Below, piece after piece: positions 17,610 through 26,114 of a stretch of 64,000 nt of DNA. Source of the DNA: JAWVFM01 sp963843315 (lineage in GTDB: Bacteria > Actinomycetota > Thermoleophilia > Solirubrobacterales > 70-9); the NCBI GenBank assembly GCA_963843315.1, contig CAWJJU010000005.1, positions 248,001 to 312,000 on the forward strand. The letters are read 5' to 3'. Under the pieces are notes generated by a model that was given only the letters and a program-made list of their open reading frames with translations, searched no databases and was not told the DNA's origin. Made by a program: the position numbers and the translations under genes. The first letter of the stretch is position 1, and each line of letters begins with the position of its first letter.

Positions 17610-18482
17610 ATGCCGGCGCCCGAAGAACGACGGCCGCTCCGCTCCCGCCTTCTCGGCTCGAGCGCTCGTGCCCTCGCCGGGGCCACCGGCCTGGACGACG
17701 CGATCGAGGTGGCGGTCGAGGACGCGGTCGTCGCCTACATCGAGAGCCCGGCATTCGAGCGCACGGTCGCGCGCGTGCTCGAGAGCAAGGCGGTCGAGCG
17801 GGCGGCCATCGAGGCGCTCGACAGCGAGCTCGTCGACCGGATCTGGATCCACATCCTGCGCAGCGAGGAGGCGCAGCAGCTGGTGGAGCGAATCGCCGAG
17901 GCGCCCGAGGTTCGCGCCGCGATCACCTCGCAGGGCGTCGGCCTGCTCGAGGACCTGGGACGCCAGCTCGCGAGCGTCTCACGGGAGTTCGACGACCGCC
18001 TCGAGCGCGTCGTGCGCAGGCTGATCCGCCGCCCGCAGCGCGAGGCGCGCACCGACAGCGCCGGGCTCGCCACCCGCGGCCTCGCGATCATTGCCGACTT
18101 CGGCGTCATCAACCTTGCGTTCATCGGGATCTCCGCCCTCCTCTCGCTTGTCTTCGGGCGTGGCGGCGACAGTTCGGTGAAGATCGTGGTGGGAGTCGGC
18201 GCCTGGATCCTCATCGGCTCGGCCTACCTCGCGACGTTCTGGGCGCTCGCGGGCCAGACGCCGGGAATGCGCTTGCTGGGCATACGGATCGAAGCCGGCG
18301 GGTCGCGGCGCCTCGGGATGCGCCGCTCGATCCGGCGGGTGATCGGGCTCGGGCTCGCCCTGCTGCCCCTCGGGCTGGGGCTGATCGGCGTGATCGCGTC
18401 CGATCGCCGGCGCGGCTTTCACGACCGCAGGGCCGGAACCGAGGTGATCTACACGCCCAGGGCAGCGCCGTACGCTCAGTAG
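17610..18482 (+). CDS. RDD family membrane protein
   Basis: 290 residues. An N-terminal half (about 1-145) of soluble helical sequence rich in Glu/Arg is followed by an RDD domain of four or so membrane segments starting near GLATRGLAIIADFGV. GQTPGMRLLGIRI and RRGFHDRRAGT are the typical late motifs. The function is unknown; RDD proteins have been linked to transport. It ends 11 nt before purU. Confidence 0.88.
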   Translation: MPAPEERRPLRSRLLGSSARALAGATGLDDAIEVAVEDAVVAYIESPAFERTVARVLESKAVERAAIEALDSELVDRIWIHILRSEEAQQLVERIAEAPEVRAAITSQGVGLLEDLGRQLASVSREFDDRLERVVRRLIRRPQREARTDSAGLATRGLAIIADFGVINLAFIGISALLSLVFGRGGDSSVKIVVGVGAWILIGSAYLATFWALAGQTPGMRLLGIRIEAGGSRRLGMRRSIRRVIGLGLALLPLGLGLIGVIASDRRRGFHDRRAGTEVIYTPRAAPYAQ

Positions 18483-18493
18483 CCTGAGCCTGG

Positions 18494-19327
18494 TTGACGC
18501 GCCTGCTGCTCGCCTGCCCCGACCGGCCCGGACTGATCGCCGCGGTGAGCGGCTTCCTGGCCGCGGAGGGACGGAACATCGTCGACGCCGACCAGCATTC
18601 GAGCGCCGAGGGGCGCTTCTTCATGCGGATGGTCTTCGACTCGCCGCCCCCCGAGGAGCGCGATGTGCTCGCCGAGCGCTTCGCCGCCCAGGTCGCCGAG
18701 CCGTTCGCGATGGAGCACCGCTTCGCCGAGGAGGGCGAGTCCAGGCGCGTGGGAATCATGGTCTCGCGCTCCGACCACTGCCTGACCGACCTGCTCTGGA
18801 GGGCGCGCACCGGTGAGCTCGAGGGCGCGGTGACCGCCGTCGTCTCCAACCACGCGGACAACCGCGAGCAGGTCGAGTCTCTGGGCCTGGCCTACCACCA
18901 CGTGGCGGTGGACACCGGCGATCGCGAAGGGGCGGAGGCGGCGGCGCTGGACGCGCTCGGCGAGCTGGACCTCCTGGTCCTCGCCCGTTACATGCAGATC
19001 CTCTCCCCCGCGTTCCTCGAGCGCGTCGGCTGTCCGGCGATCAACATCCACCACAGCTTCCTGCCCGCGTTCGCCGGCGCGGATCCCTACCAGCGCGCGC
19101 ACGAGCGCGGTGTGAAGCTGATCGGCGCCACCGCCCACTACGTCACCGAAGAGCTCGACGCAGGCCCGATCATCGACCAGGACGTGGTCCGCGTCAGCCA
19201 CCGCGACGAGATCGCCGACCTCGAGCGCATCGGCCGCGACGTCGAGCGCCTGGTCCTCGCCCGCGCCGTGAAGGCACACCTGGAGGACCGCGTGCTGGTC
19301 GACGGCCCGCGGACGATCGTCTTCTAG
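18494..19327 (+). CDS. purU: Formyltetrahydrofolate deformylase
   Basis: 277 residues. An N-terminal ACT domain (LLACPDRPGLIAAVSGFL) precedes a formyltransferase-like hydrolase domain with NIHHSFLPAFAGADPY, GATAHYVTEELDAGPI and late DVERLVLARAV. It hydrolyses 10-formyl-THF to formate and THF. TTG 18494 is taken as the start because the ACT strand begins at residue 3 and no ATG or GTG is available. Confidence 0.95.
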   Translation: MTRLLLACPDRPGLIAAVSGFLAAEGRNIVDADQHSSAEGRFFMRMVFDSPPPEERDVLAERFAAQVAEPFAMEHRFAEEGESRRVGIMVSRSDHCLTDLLWRARTGELEGAVTAVVSNHADNREQVESLGLAYHHVAVDTGDREGAEAAALDALGELDLLVLARYMQILSPAFLERVGCPAINIHHSFLPAFAGADPYQRAHERGVKLIGATAHYVTEELDAGPIIDQDVVRVSHRDEIADLERIGRDVERLVLARAVKAHLEDRVLVDGPRTIVF

Positions 19328-19336
19328 CCGGCGGGG

Positions 19337-19735
19337 CTAGGGCGCCGGGCGAACGGCGACCGTCATCCGCACCAGCGCGCAGAGGCGCTGCTCGTCGTCG
19401 GTGAGCTCGACGTCCCAGATCCAGGTGGTGCGGCCGCGGTGGCGCGAGCGCGCGGTGGCGGTGATGGTGCCCTTCGTGATCGGGCGCAAAAACGAGGCGC
19501 TGTTGGACTGCCCCATGGCGACCATCCCGTCGTCGGCCACGGCGATGTACGTTGCGTAGGAGGTGACCGTCTCGGCCAGCGCCGCCATCGCCCCGCCGTG
19601 GACGATGCCGAATGGCTGGAGGACCTTGGGCGCCACGGGCATCGTCGCCACGGCGAGCTCCGGCCCGACGTCGCCGAATTCGATGTCCAGAAGCTCGGAG
19701 AGGCTCGCTGCGCCTGGGCTCGCGTCCGCGTTCAC
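19337..19735 (-). CDS. PaaI-type hot-dog thioesterase
   Basis: 132 residues. The hot-dog motif GIVHGGAMAALAETV lies in the middle and FLRPITKGTITATA follows, as in PaaI/YbdB thioesterases acting on acyl- or aryl-CoA. GTG 19735 is the first start after the upstream gene, whose stop is 10 nt away. It converges on purU. Confidence 0.9.
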   Translation of the reverse strand: MNADASPGAASLSELLDIEFGDVGPELAVATMPVAPKVLQPFGIVHGGAMAALAETVTSYATYIAVADDGMVAMGQSNSASFLRPITKGTITATARSRHRGRTTWIWDVELTDDEQRLCALVRMTVAVRPAP

Positions 19736-19745
19736 GCCCGCGAGG

Positions 19746-21335
19746 TTATCCGCCGCCCCACCTCGCGAGCCAGCCGAGGAAGGGCACGCGCCAGAGAACG
19801 AGGTCGACGACGACGCCGGCGGCGATGGCGAAGCCCACCTGCTGGGCGGCCTCCTGGCCCACGCCGGCCAGCGCGCCGAAGACCGCCGCGACGACCACCG
19901 TGGACGCGGCCGCGCTGGGCACGGTGAGGCCTGCGGCGACCTCGGCGGCCCCGATCCGCCCCAACCCCCTGCCCTCAAGGCGCGACACGACGGCGGCCAG
20001 CGCCGCCCGTCCCGCCGCGATCGCCGTCACCGCGACGAGGAGGCCGGCAAGGGCGCCGCCATAGACGAAGCCAGGCCCGGCCAGGCCGGCGATGTGCCCA
20101 TCCTGCGACGCCCACACGACCAGACCGGTCGCCGCGGCGCTCGCCGCCAGCGCGTGCACACTCGCTGGCGCCAGCCGCAGCCGCGTCACGGTGTCGTGTC
20201 CCAGGGCCAGGACGGCGGCCAGTCCGAGGGCCACGAGAACGGCCGCCAGGCCAAGTCCGTGCGTGACGTCGCCCGATACGCCGGCGAAGAACGCGCCGAG
20301 GCGCAGATGGGTCGCGGGCACCGCGAGAAGGGCCGTGGCGGCGATCGCGACCACGATGGCCGCGCCGAGCTTTCGCCGGTCGCGCGCCAGCGCTCGCGGC
20401 GTGGCCCGGACGCGCCCGCCCACGCTGCCCTCCTGCGGCGACCCCGCGGGCTCGCCGCCCAGGAGCGACAGCATCGTCCCGCCGAACACGGCGACGGCGC
20501 CGAAGGCGACTACGGAGGCCGCGGCGGTGGCGGTGGCGATCGCGCCGGCGCCGTGGAAGCTGGTCTCCAGCAGCGCCAGCGGCACCAGCGCGCGCACCGC
20601 GGTCGTGAGCGCCGCCGGGCGGAGCCATGAGCCGAGGGCGCGGCGTGCCGCCCCGAATGGGGTGAAGTGCGCCTCGTCGCGATACAGCCCGACGAAGAGG
20701 GCCGAGAGCTCGACCGCCTGGGCGATCCCGACGGCGGCAGCGGGCGCGACGGCGAACAGGTAGCCGTTGACCACTCGCAGGGCGATCAGGGCGCTCGCCA
20801 CGGACGCCGCGCCCGCGAGGATCGCCAGCGAGGCGCCGCGCAGCCCCATCAGCCACACCACCGCGATGAGCGCGAGCGGCGCGACGAGCAGCTCCAGGCG
20901 CCCCAGGTCGCCCTGCACCGACTCCCTCGCGGAGGCGAGCTCGAGGGCCGGCGCCGAGTAGGAGAGCTTCAGCGGGCCGGGATCGACCGCCGCGCGGATC
21001 CGCCCGATCGCCTCCTCGGCCTCGCGCGCGTCGCGCGTGCGCAGGGTCACTTCGATCGGCGTCACTCCCCGGTGCTCCTTCCCCGCCTCGGCATCGGCGA
21101 CGTCGGCGTTCGATCGCAGCCCGAACCGGACCGCTCCCACCGCGACCCGGGCGACGCGCGGCGGCGTCTCGGCAGGAGCGCTTGCATCGATCCGCAGCTT
21201 CGCGGGGCCCTTGGGCAGGGGGCCGGGGGCGACGTCGCCAGGCACCGTTCCACCGATCAGGCACAGGACGGCGACCAGCGCCACCGCGATTCCCGCCGTC
21301 AGCAGCCGTATCCGCTCGAGGTGGGAGCTCACCAC
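19746..21335 (-). CDS. MMPL/RND-like membrane protein
   Basis: 529 residues with one N-terminal membrane segment, an extracytoplasmic domain of about 130 residues, then a block of roughly ten hydrophobic segments. The layout resembles MMPL or a half-sized RND transporter. No substrate is evident. The second half is unusually Ala/Gly-rich. It probably forms an operon with the downstream thioesterase gene (10-nt gap). Confidence 0.65.
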   Translation of the reverse strand: MVSSHLERIRLLTAGIAVALVAVLCLIGGTVPGDVAPGPLPKGPAKLRIDASAPAETPPRVARVAVGAVRFGLRSNADVADAEAGKEHRGVTPIEVTLRTRDAREAEEAIGRIRAAVDPGPLKLSYSAPALELASARESVQGDLGRLELLVAPLALIAVVWLMGLRGASLAILAGAASVASALIALRVVNGYLFAVAPAAAVGIAQAVELSALFVGLYRDEAHFTPFGAARRALGSWLRPAALTTAVRALVPLALLETSFHGAGAIATATAAASVVAFGAVAVFGGTMLSLLGGEPAGSPQEGSVGGRVRATPRALARDRRKLGAAIVVAIAATALLAVPATHLRLGAFFAGVSGDVTHGLGLAAVLVALGLAAVLALGHDTVTRLRLAPASVHALAASAAATGLVVWASQDGHIAGLAGPGFVYGGALAGLLVAVTAIAAGRAALAAVVSRLEGRGLGRIGAAEVAAGLTVPSAAASTVVVAAVFGALAGVGQEAAQQVGFAIAAGVVVDLVLWRVPFLGWLARWGGG

Positions 21336-21394
21336 AGGCGAACATATCCGCCGGGCGGCGCCCCGGGGTGCCCCGCCCTCTAGGCTTGGCGCCC

Positions 21395-22432
21395 ATGGCG
21401 CTCTCCGCCGACCAGCGCGCGATGCTCGAGCTCCTGCTCGGGCGCGGGCAGTCCTACGACGACATCGCCGGCGTGCTGGGGACCACGGGCTCCGAGGTGC
21501 GCTCCAAGGCGCGCTGGGCGCTGGCCGAGCTGGGCGGAGGCGATCCCGACCGAAACGTCGCGCTCACCGACTATCTGCTGGGGCAGGCCGACCCGATCGG
21601 CCGCGCCGACGCGGTCCGCCACCTGCGCGACGACCCCGACGATCGCGCGCTCGCCCAGCGTCTCGTCGACGAGCTCGGAGCCATCGCCCCGGACGCCGAG
21701 TTGCCGAGCCTGCCCGGAGAGAGCCGAACCGCCCCGCACCTGCGCGCGCCGCGCATCCCGTCGCGAAAGCCCGCAGGCGAGCGGCCCCCGCGCCCCCCCT
21801 CCGACCCGGCTCGCACGCGCCTGCTCGCCTCGCTCGGGGCCGGCGCCGTGATCCTCGTCGTCGTGGTCCTCGCGATCGCGGGAGTCTTCAGCAGCTCCGA
21901 TTCGGGGTCCACCTCGGGCACCACGACCACGGCATCCACCGGCACGTCGACCACCGGGACCGGTACCGGCACCACCGGCCTCCCGGCGGGCTCGCAGAAC
22001 ACCGTTCCGATCCACCTGAAGGCGGTCGGCGGCGGCCCCGGGTCGGGCGTCGCCACGCTCGGCGCCACCTCTCAGGACCAGCCGTTCGTCGACGTCCGGG
22101 TCGACAACCTCCCGCCCCCGCCCAGCGGCAGCGTCTACGCCGCGTGGCTGGTGCTCGACAAGGGCAAGCGTCAGGGATACCCGCTGGCTCCGCTCGTCCC
22201 GTACAACCAGCCGTACCACGACACCTTCCCGATCCCCTCGGTGGCGGTGCCCCTCATCGCGGGCCTGCAGGCCATCGACATCACGACCGCTCCGTCGAGC
22301 GACCTTCGCGCGGAGATCAAGGACGTCATCGGCAACAAGAAGAACCCCAAGCTGGTGCTTCCCGAGATCGGCGACACCGTGCTGCGCGGCGTCGTGCCGC
22401 GAGGCAAGCAGGCCTCGAGCTCGGGCGGTTAG
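21395..22432 (+). CDS. HTH-membrane-anti-sigma-K-like fusion
   Basis: 345 residues. Residues 1-50 look like a sigma region 4-type helix-turn-helix (GQSYDDIAGVLGTTGSEVRS). A Pro/Arg-rich linker follows, then one membrane segment (about 140-165, AVILVVVVLAIAGVF) and a Thr/Ser/Gly-rich stretch. The C-terminal domain with VDVRVDNLPPPPSGSVYAAW resembles the extracytoplasmic part of anti-sigma-K/RskA. No sigma gene is adjacent. It converges on the next gene with overlapping stops. Confidence 0.75.
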   Translation: MALSADQRAMLELLLGRGQSYDDIAGVLGTTGSEVRSKARWALAELGGGDPDRNVALTDYLLGQADPIGRADAVRHLRDDPDDRALAQRLVDELGAIAPDAELPSLPGESRTAPHLRAPRIPSRKPAGERPPRPPSDPARTRLLASLGAGAVILVVVVLAIAGVFSSSDSGSTSGTTTTASTGTSTTGTGTGTTGLPAGSQNTVPIHLKAVGGGPGSGVATLGATSQDQPFVDVRVDNLPPPPSGSVYAAWLVLDKGKRQGYPLAPLVPYNQPYHDTFPIPSVAVPLIAGLQAIDITTAPSSDLRAEIKDVIGNKKNPKLVLPEIGDTVLRGVVPRGKQASSSGG

Positions 22433-24051
22433 GCGCCGGGGATCAGCTTGCCGGGGTTCATGATCCCGGCCGGGTCCAGGCGCTCCTTGATGGCCCGCAG
22501 CGCGTCCAGGCCCGTCTTGCCGACCTCGGCCTGCATGTAGGGCCTGTGGTCGACGCCGACCGCGTGGTGGTGGGTGATCGTGCCCCCCGCCGCGACGATC
22601 GCCTCGCAGGCCGCGCGCTTGGCCGAGCGCCAAAGGTCGATCTCCTGCCCCGCCACGGCCGGCGCGATGAACGTGAAGTACAGCGACGCGCCGTCGCGGT
22701 AGACGTGCGAGACGTGGCAGTTGACGATGCAGGAGCGCCCGCCGGCCCCCAGCGCGCCGCGGAGGGCATCGCCGACGCCCTCATAGAGCCCGCGCAGGCC
22801 GGAGTAGGTGTGCGAGGTCTCGAGCGTCTCCACCAGGTAACCCCGGTCCATCAACTCGTCGCGGAAGTACGGGCCCTCGAAGCGGCCGCGCAGCCAGGCT
22901 GCGCCCGGCTTCGAGCCCAGGCCCACCGCGCCGCCGCGACGCAGGACGCGAAGCGAGACGGCCCTGCGGCGCTCCACGGATTCGGGCTCGCCCTCCCAAC
23001 CCGCGATCACGAGGCAGCCCCCGGCGCGGCGCCGCAGGCGCAGATAGGCGCCGAGCGCGGCCCGCGTCGCGCCGCCGCTTCCCGAGAGCGCCATCGACGT
23101 TCGCGTCTCCGACTCGTCGGAGAGCCGGGCCACATCGGGCAGGGCGCCGGCCTGGGCCAGCTCCCGAAACGCGGCGACCCCGGCCTCGAAATCCGCGACG
23201 AAGAAGCCCTCGTAGCGACGTGCCTCCGGCGCCGGGCGCACCCGGGCCGTGACCTGCGTGATCACGCCGAGCGTGCCCTCCGAGCCCAGCGCGAGCTCGC
23301 GCAGGGCGGGCCCCGCGGCGGTGTGCGGAGTCGACAGGGTCGAGATCGTCCCCGCGGGGCAGACCATCCGCAACGAGGTGACGATCTCATCGAAGCGCCC
23401 GTAACCGCTCGACGACTGGCCTGCCGAGCGCGTCGCCGCGTAGCCGCCGATCGAGGCCTGCTCGTAGGACTGCGGGAAGTGGCCGAGGGTGAGTCCCTGG
23501 GAGTTCAGCGCCGCCTCGGCCTCGGGGCCGCGCAATCCCGCGCCAAGGGTCGCGGTCATCGCCGTCCGGTCGACCTCCACGTCGCGCAGCCGGCGCAGGT
23601 CGAGCGTGAGCACCGCGCGCTTGCCGCCGTCCAAGGCCGAGACCCCGCCGACGACGCTGGTGCCGCCGCCGAACGGCACCACGGCCACGTCCTCGCGCGC
23701 GCAGGCCTGGAGGTACGCCGCCGTCTGCTCTTCCCCCGCGGGCAGGGCGATGGCGTCCGGCGCCTCGGAAAGGCGCCCGGTGCGAAGCCGGACGAGATCG
23801 ACGTAACCACGCCCGGCAGCGCGCCTGACGCGCTGCTCGTGCGCCACCAACAGGCCGCCGCCGTCGGCCAGGTCGCGAACGGCGGCCGGCAGCTCCCGGG
23901 CCTCCGGCATCGCGACCTCCTCCAGCTCCACGCGCGGGGCCGGGTCGGCGAAGCCGAGCTCGTCGCGAAGCATGGAGAGGGCGCCGTCGGAGAGCTCCAG
24001 GTGCCGGCCCTCCTCGCCCCAGCCCCACCACTTGCTCAGCCGCTCGCTCAT
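22429..24051 (-). CDS. FAD-binding oxidoreductase, alkyl-DHAP synthase-like
   Basis: 540 residues of the VAO/PCMH flavoprotein family, closest in pattern to alkyldihydroxyacetonephosphate synthase. Pyrophosphate-binding VVPFGGGTSVVGG and SIGGYAATRSAGQSS are in the N-terminal FAD domain; HHHAVGVDH and IMNPGKL mark the C-terminal part. The eukaryotic homologue makes ether lipids; the bacterial substrate is unproven. ATG 24051 overlaps the SRPBCC stop as ATGA. Confidence 0.88.
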   Translation of the reverse strand: MSERLSKWWGWGEEGRHLELSDGALSMLRDELGFADPAPRVELEEVAMPEARELPAAVRDLADGGGLLVAHEQRVRRAAGRGYVDLVRLRTGRLSEAPDAIALPAGEEQTAAYLQACAREDVAVVPFGGGTSVVGGVSALDGGKRAVLTLDLRRLRDVEVDRTAMTATLGAGLRGPEAEAALNSQGLTLGHFPQSYEQASIGGYAATRSAGQSSSGYGRFDEIVTSLRMVCPAGTISTLSTPHTAAGPALRELALGSEGTLGVITQVTARVRPAPEARRYEGFFVADFEAGVAAFRELAQAGALPDVARLSDESETRTSMALSGSGGATRAALGAYLRLRRRAGGCLVIAGWEGEPESVERRRAVSLRVLRRGGAVGLGSKPGAAWLRGRFEGPYFRDELMDRGYLVETLETSHTYSGLRGLYEGVGDALRGALGAGGRSCIVNCHVSHVYRDGASLYFTFIAPAVAGQEIDLWRSAKRAACEAIVAAGGTITHHHAVGVDHRPYMQAEVGKTGLDALRAIKERLDPAGIMNPGKLIPGA

Positions 24052-24503
24052 CCCACCAGCGCGCGCTCGATGCCGTCCAGCGCCTCGTCCAGGCGCCTGC
24101 GAACTGCGCCGCGCATCATCGGCGAGCCCAGCCGTGAGAGCCCGCGCAGCCGCTCGCGCGCGTAGAGCGTCACCTGCGTGCCGTCGCCGCGATCGTTCAG
24201 CTCGACGCCCGTCTCCGAGGAGGCCACGATGCGCTCGAAGGGAGTGCCGGCGATGTCCTGCTGCCACACGAAGCGCTCGTTGCGCGCCGCGCTCGTGCAC
24301 CGGTAGTCGGCGCGCACGCCGGATCCCTTTGCCGTCTCCAGCACCACGGTCCAGCGCGAGCGCCGCGAGCCGGGGTCGCCCTGGACGTCCTCGACCCTCG
24401 CCGCGCGCGGCCACCATCGCGGCAGGTGGTGGGGGTCCGAGACCAGATCCCACACGCGCTCGGGCCGCACAGCGATCACCCGCTTGCGCGCGACGCTGGG
24501 CAC
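24048..24503 (-). CDS. SRPBCC/polyketide cyclase-like lipid-binding protein
   Basis: 151 residues with the START-like fold signature: VIAVRPERVWDLVSDPHHLPRWWP at the N-terminus and a long C-terminal helix. The family binds hydrophobic ligands. It is coupled to the flavoenzyme downstream, suggesting a shared substrate, and sits 3 nt after the MerR gene. Confidence 0.85.
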   Translation of the reverse strand: MPSVARKRVIAVRPERVWDLVSDPHHLPRWWPRAARVEDVQGDPGSRRSRWTVVLETAKGSGVRADYRCTSAARNERFVWQQDIAGTPFERIVASSETGVELNDRGDGTQVTLYARERLRGLSRLGSPMMRGAVRRRLDEALDGIERALVG

Positions 24504-24506
24504 CGA

Positions 24507-25256
24507 TTACTCGCCCTTCAGGCGGCGAAGATCGCGCACCAGGAGCAGGTGCTTCAGGTGTCCGCAGATCGCGGCGAGGCTCTCGAGGTTCTCGACCGCC
24601 TCCTTGCGTCGCGCCGGGCTTCGTGAGCGCAGCGAGGCGCCCACGAGCTGCTCCAGAAGCGACGCCTCGCGGTCGGCCGAGGTCTTGAAGACGCGAAGGT
24701 TCCGCCCGGCCACGCCGAACCGGGAGAGCTCGGTCGCTGCACGCACGATCTCCAGGTCGGTCTCGTCGTAGATCTCCTTGCCGTCGCGGCGCTGTCCCGA
24801 GACGATGCCGAACTCGGTCAGCTCGCGCAGCAGCTCGGGCGTGGCGCCGCCGGCGTCGAGCAGCTCCTCGCGCGTGAGGGTCTGGACCGCGGCGTCCACG
24901 GATCCGGCCCGCCGCGCCGTGGCGAGGTCGGCCCCGCGGCGGTCGGTGTTCGTGAAGTCGCCGGTGGCCAGCTCCTGCCGGATCACCCGGAGTGGCAGGA
25001 ACTCGTCGCGCTGCATGCGAAGGATCGCCCGCAGCCGCTCGACGTCGGCCTGGCTGTAGAGCCTGTAGCCGCCCTGGGTGCGACGCGGCGCCAACAGCTT
25101 CTGATCTTCCAGGTAGCGGATCTTGGAGATCGAGATGTCGTCGAACTCCTGGCCGAGGATCTTGGCGACGGCGCCGATGGTCAACGCCTTGCGCGGGCGC
25201 GAGGGAGCCTCCGGGCGCGGAGCCTCGGGGCCTTCCTTTCTCATCGCGATCGCCAC
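24507..25256 (-). CDS. MerR-family regulator (FtsR/Rv1828-like)
   Basis: 249 residues. The N-terminal winged helix ISKIRYLEDQKLLAPRRTQGGYRLY is MerR-type; a longer C-terminal half without metal-binding cysteines is typical of the actinobacterial FtsR/Rv1828 branch. The immediate upstream FHA gene is the same neighbour as in Mycobacterium (garA-Rv1828), which supports orthology. The target promoter is unknown here. Confidence 0.9.
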   Translation of the reverse strand: MAIAMRKEGPEAPRPEAPSRPRKALTIGAVAKILGQEFDDISISKIRYLEDQKLLAPRRTQGGYRLYSQADVERLRAILRMQRDEFLPLRVIRQELATGDFTNTDRRGADLATARRAGSVDAAVQTLTREELLDAGGATPELLRELTEFGIVSGQRRDGKEIYDETDLEIVRAATELSRFGVAGRNLRVFKTSADREASLLEQLVGASLRSRSPARRKEAVENLESLAAICGHLKHLLLVRDLRRLKGE

Positions 25257-25258
25257 CC

Positions 25259-25729
25259 TCAGCGCTCCAGGTAGCTCAGCTTGTACTTGCCGATCTGGAT
25301 CTCGTCGCCGTCCTCCAGGCGGTGCGACTCGATCCGGCGGCGGTTGACGTAGGTGCCGTTGAGCGAGCCGAGATCATCGATGTAGTAGCCGTCCTGGCGC
25401 TGGACCAACAGGGCGTGGTTGCGCGAGACGGTCACGTCGTCGAGGAAGACGCCCGCGTCGGGAGTGCGGCCGATCGAGACGCGCTCGTCCTCGATCGTGA
25501 AGCTCTCGCCAGCGCGCCCGCCACCGGAGCGGATCACGAGGGCGGCGCCCGACTTGTCGACCTCCTCGTCGATGTCGACCGGCTGGTACTCGCCGGTCTC
25601 GTCGACGCGATAGGTCATCGTCGTCGGCTCCTCGGTGCCCTCGGGGCGTCCGAGATAGGCACCGCACTTCTGGCAGTAGTTGGCGCCCTCCGGGTTGACA
25701 AACCCGCACTCGGGACAGTGGACGGCCAC
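25259..25729 (-). CDS. Zinc-ribbon FHA protein, GarA-like
   Basis: 156 residues. An N-terminal CPECG ... CQKCG zinc ribbon, a TTMT-containing linker near residues 36-39 resembling the kinase-phosphorylated threonine motif of GarA, and a C-terminal FHA domain with SIGRTPDAGVFL, VSRNHALL and LGSLNGTYVN. GarA regulates glutamate metabolism through phospho-switching. GTG 25729 has GGAGGA about 10 nt upstream. It lies 2 nt before the MerR gene. Confidence 0.9.
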   Translation of the reverse strand: MAVHCPECGFVNPEGANYCQKCGAYLGRPEGTEEPTTMTYRVDETGEYQPVDIDEEVDKSGAALVIRSGGGRAGESFTIEDERVSIGRTPDAGVFLDDVTVSRNHALLVQRQDGYYIDDLGSLNGTYVNRRRIESHRLEDGDEIQIGKYKLSYLER

Positions 25730-25746
25730 GGTGGTGGCTCCTCCCG

Positions 25747-26019
25747 CTATTCGTCTCCGCCGGCGTCCGGCGTCTCGACCTTGCCGAGAAGGATGTCGGT
25801 GAGCGTCTGTACGTCGTTGCCGGAGATCAGCGTGCCGCCGGCGTCGCGCTTGGAGCGCAGGCGGTTCACCAGTTCGGCGCGGAGGATGTCGATCTTGCCG
25901 TGAAGGAGCCGGCGCCGGTACGAGACCTCGCGCTCGTCCTCCTTCAGCGACTCGATCATCGACTTGAGCTCCTCGTCGCTCATCGAGCCAACGTCCGGGA
26001 ACGTCTCTTCAGCTTCCAC
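25747..26019 (-). CDS. RsiG-like c-di-GMP-responsive anti-sigma factor, candidate
   Basis: 90 residues, no membrane segment. A helix carries E-x3-S-x2-R-x3-H-x3-D (EREVSYRRRLLHGKID), which matches the RsiG c-di-GMP-binding motif except that His replaces Gln. RsiG ties c-di-GMP to the sigma factor WhiG; a short single-motif form occurs in Rubrobacter. GTG 26019 is chosen because AGGAGG (26025-26030) lies 5 nt upstream; the ATG at 26037 has no ribosome-binding site. No whiG gene is in the window. Confidence 0.6.
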   Translation of the reverse strand: MEAEETFPDVGSMSDEELKSMIESLKEDEREVSYRRRLLHGKIDILRAELVNRLRSKRDAGGTLISGNDVQTLTDILLGKVETPDAGGDE

Positions 26020-26065
26020 TCGGTCCTCCTCTCGCATTCACGGCCCGGCAGAAGCCGCTCAGGCG

Positions 26066-26092
26066 ATTATAGGCCCGTGCGCCAAACTTCAA
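26066..26092 (-). promoter_or_regulatory. Sigma-70-type promoter for the rsiG-like/FHA/merR genes
   Basis: On the minus strand a perfect TATAAT (26071-26066) has TTGAAG (26092-26087) 15 bp upstream; the spacer is slightly short. It sits about 47 bp before the chosen GTG and inside the 95-bp gap after pgsA. It is the clearest consensus promoter I see in the window. Confidence 0.6.
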
Positions 26093-26114
26093 GTAGAGGT
26101 TGAGCGTTTGGCCG

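Noticed and set aside
21037..24165. Open frame of more than 1000 codons on the plus strand
   Set aside because: It runs opposite the flavoenzyme and through the HTH protein gene; both of those have convincing domains. It is a GC-driven shadow.
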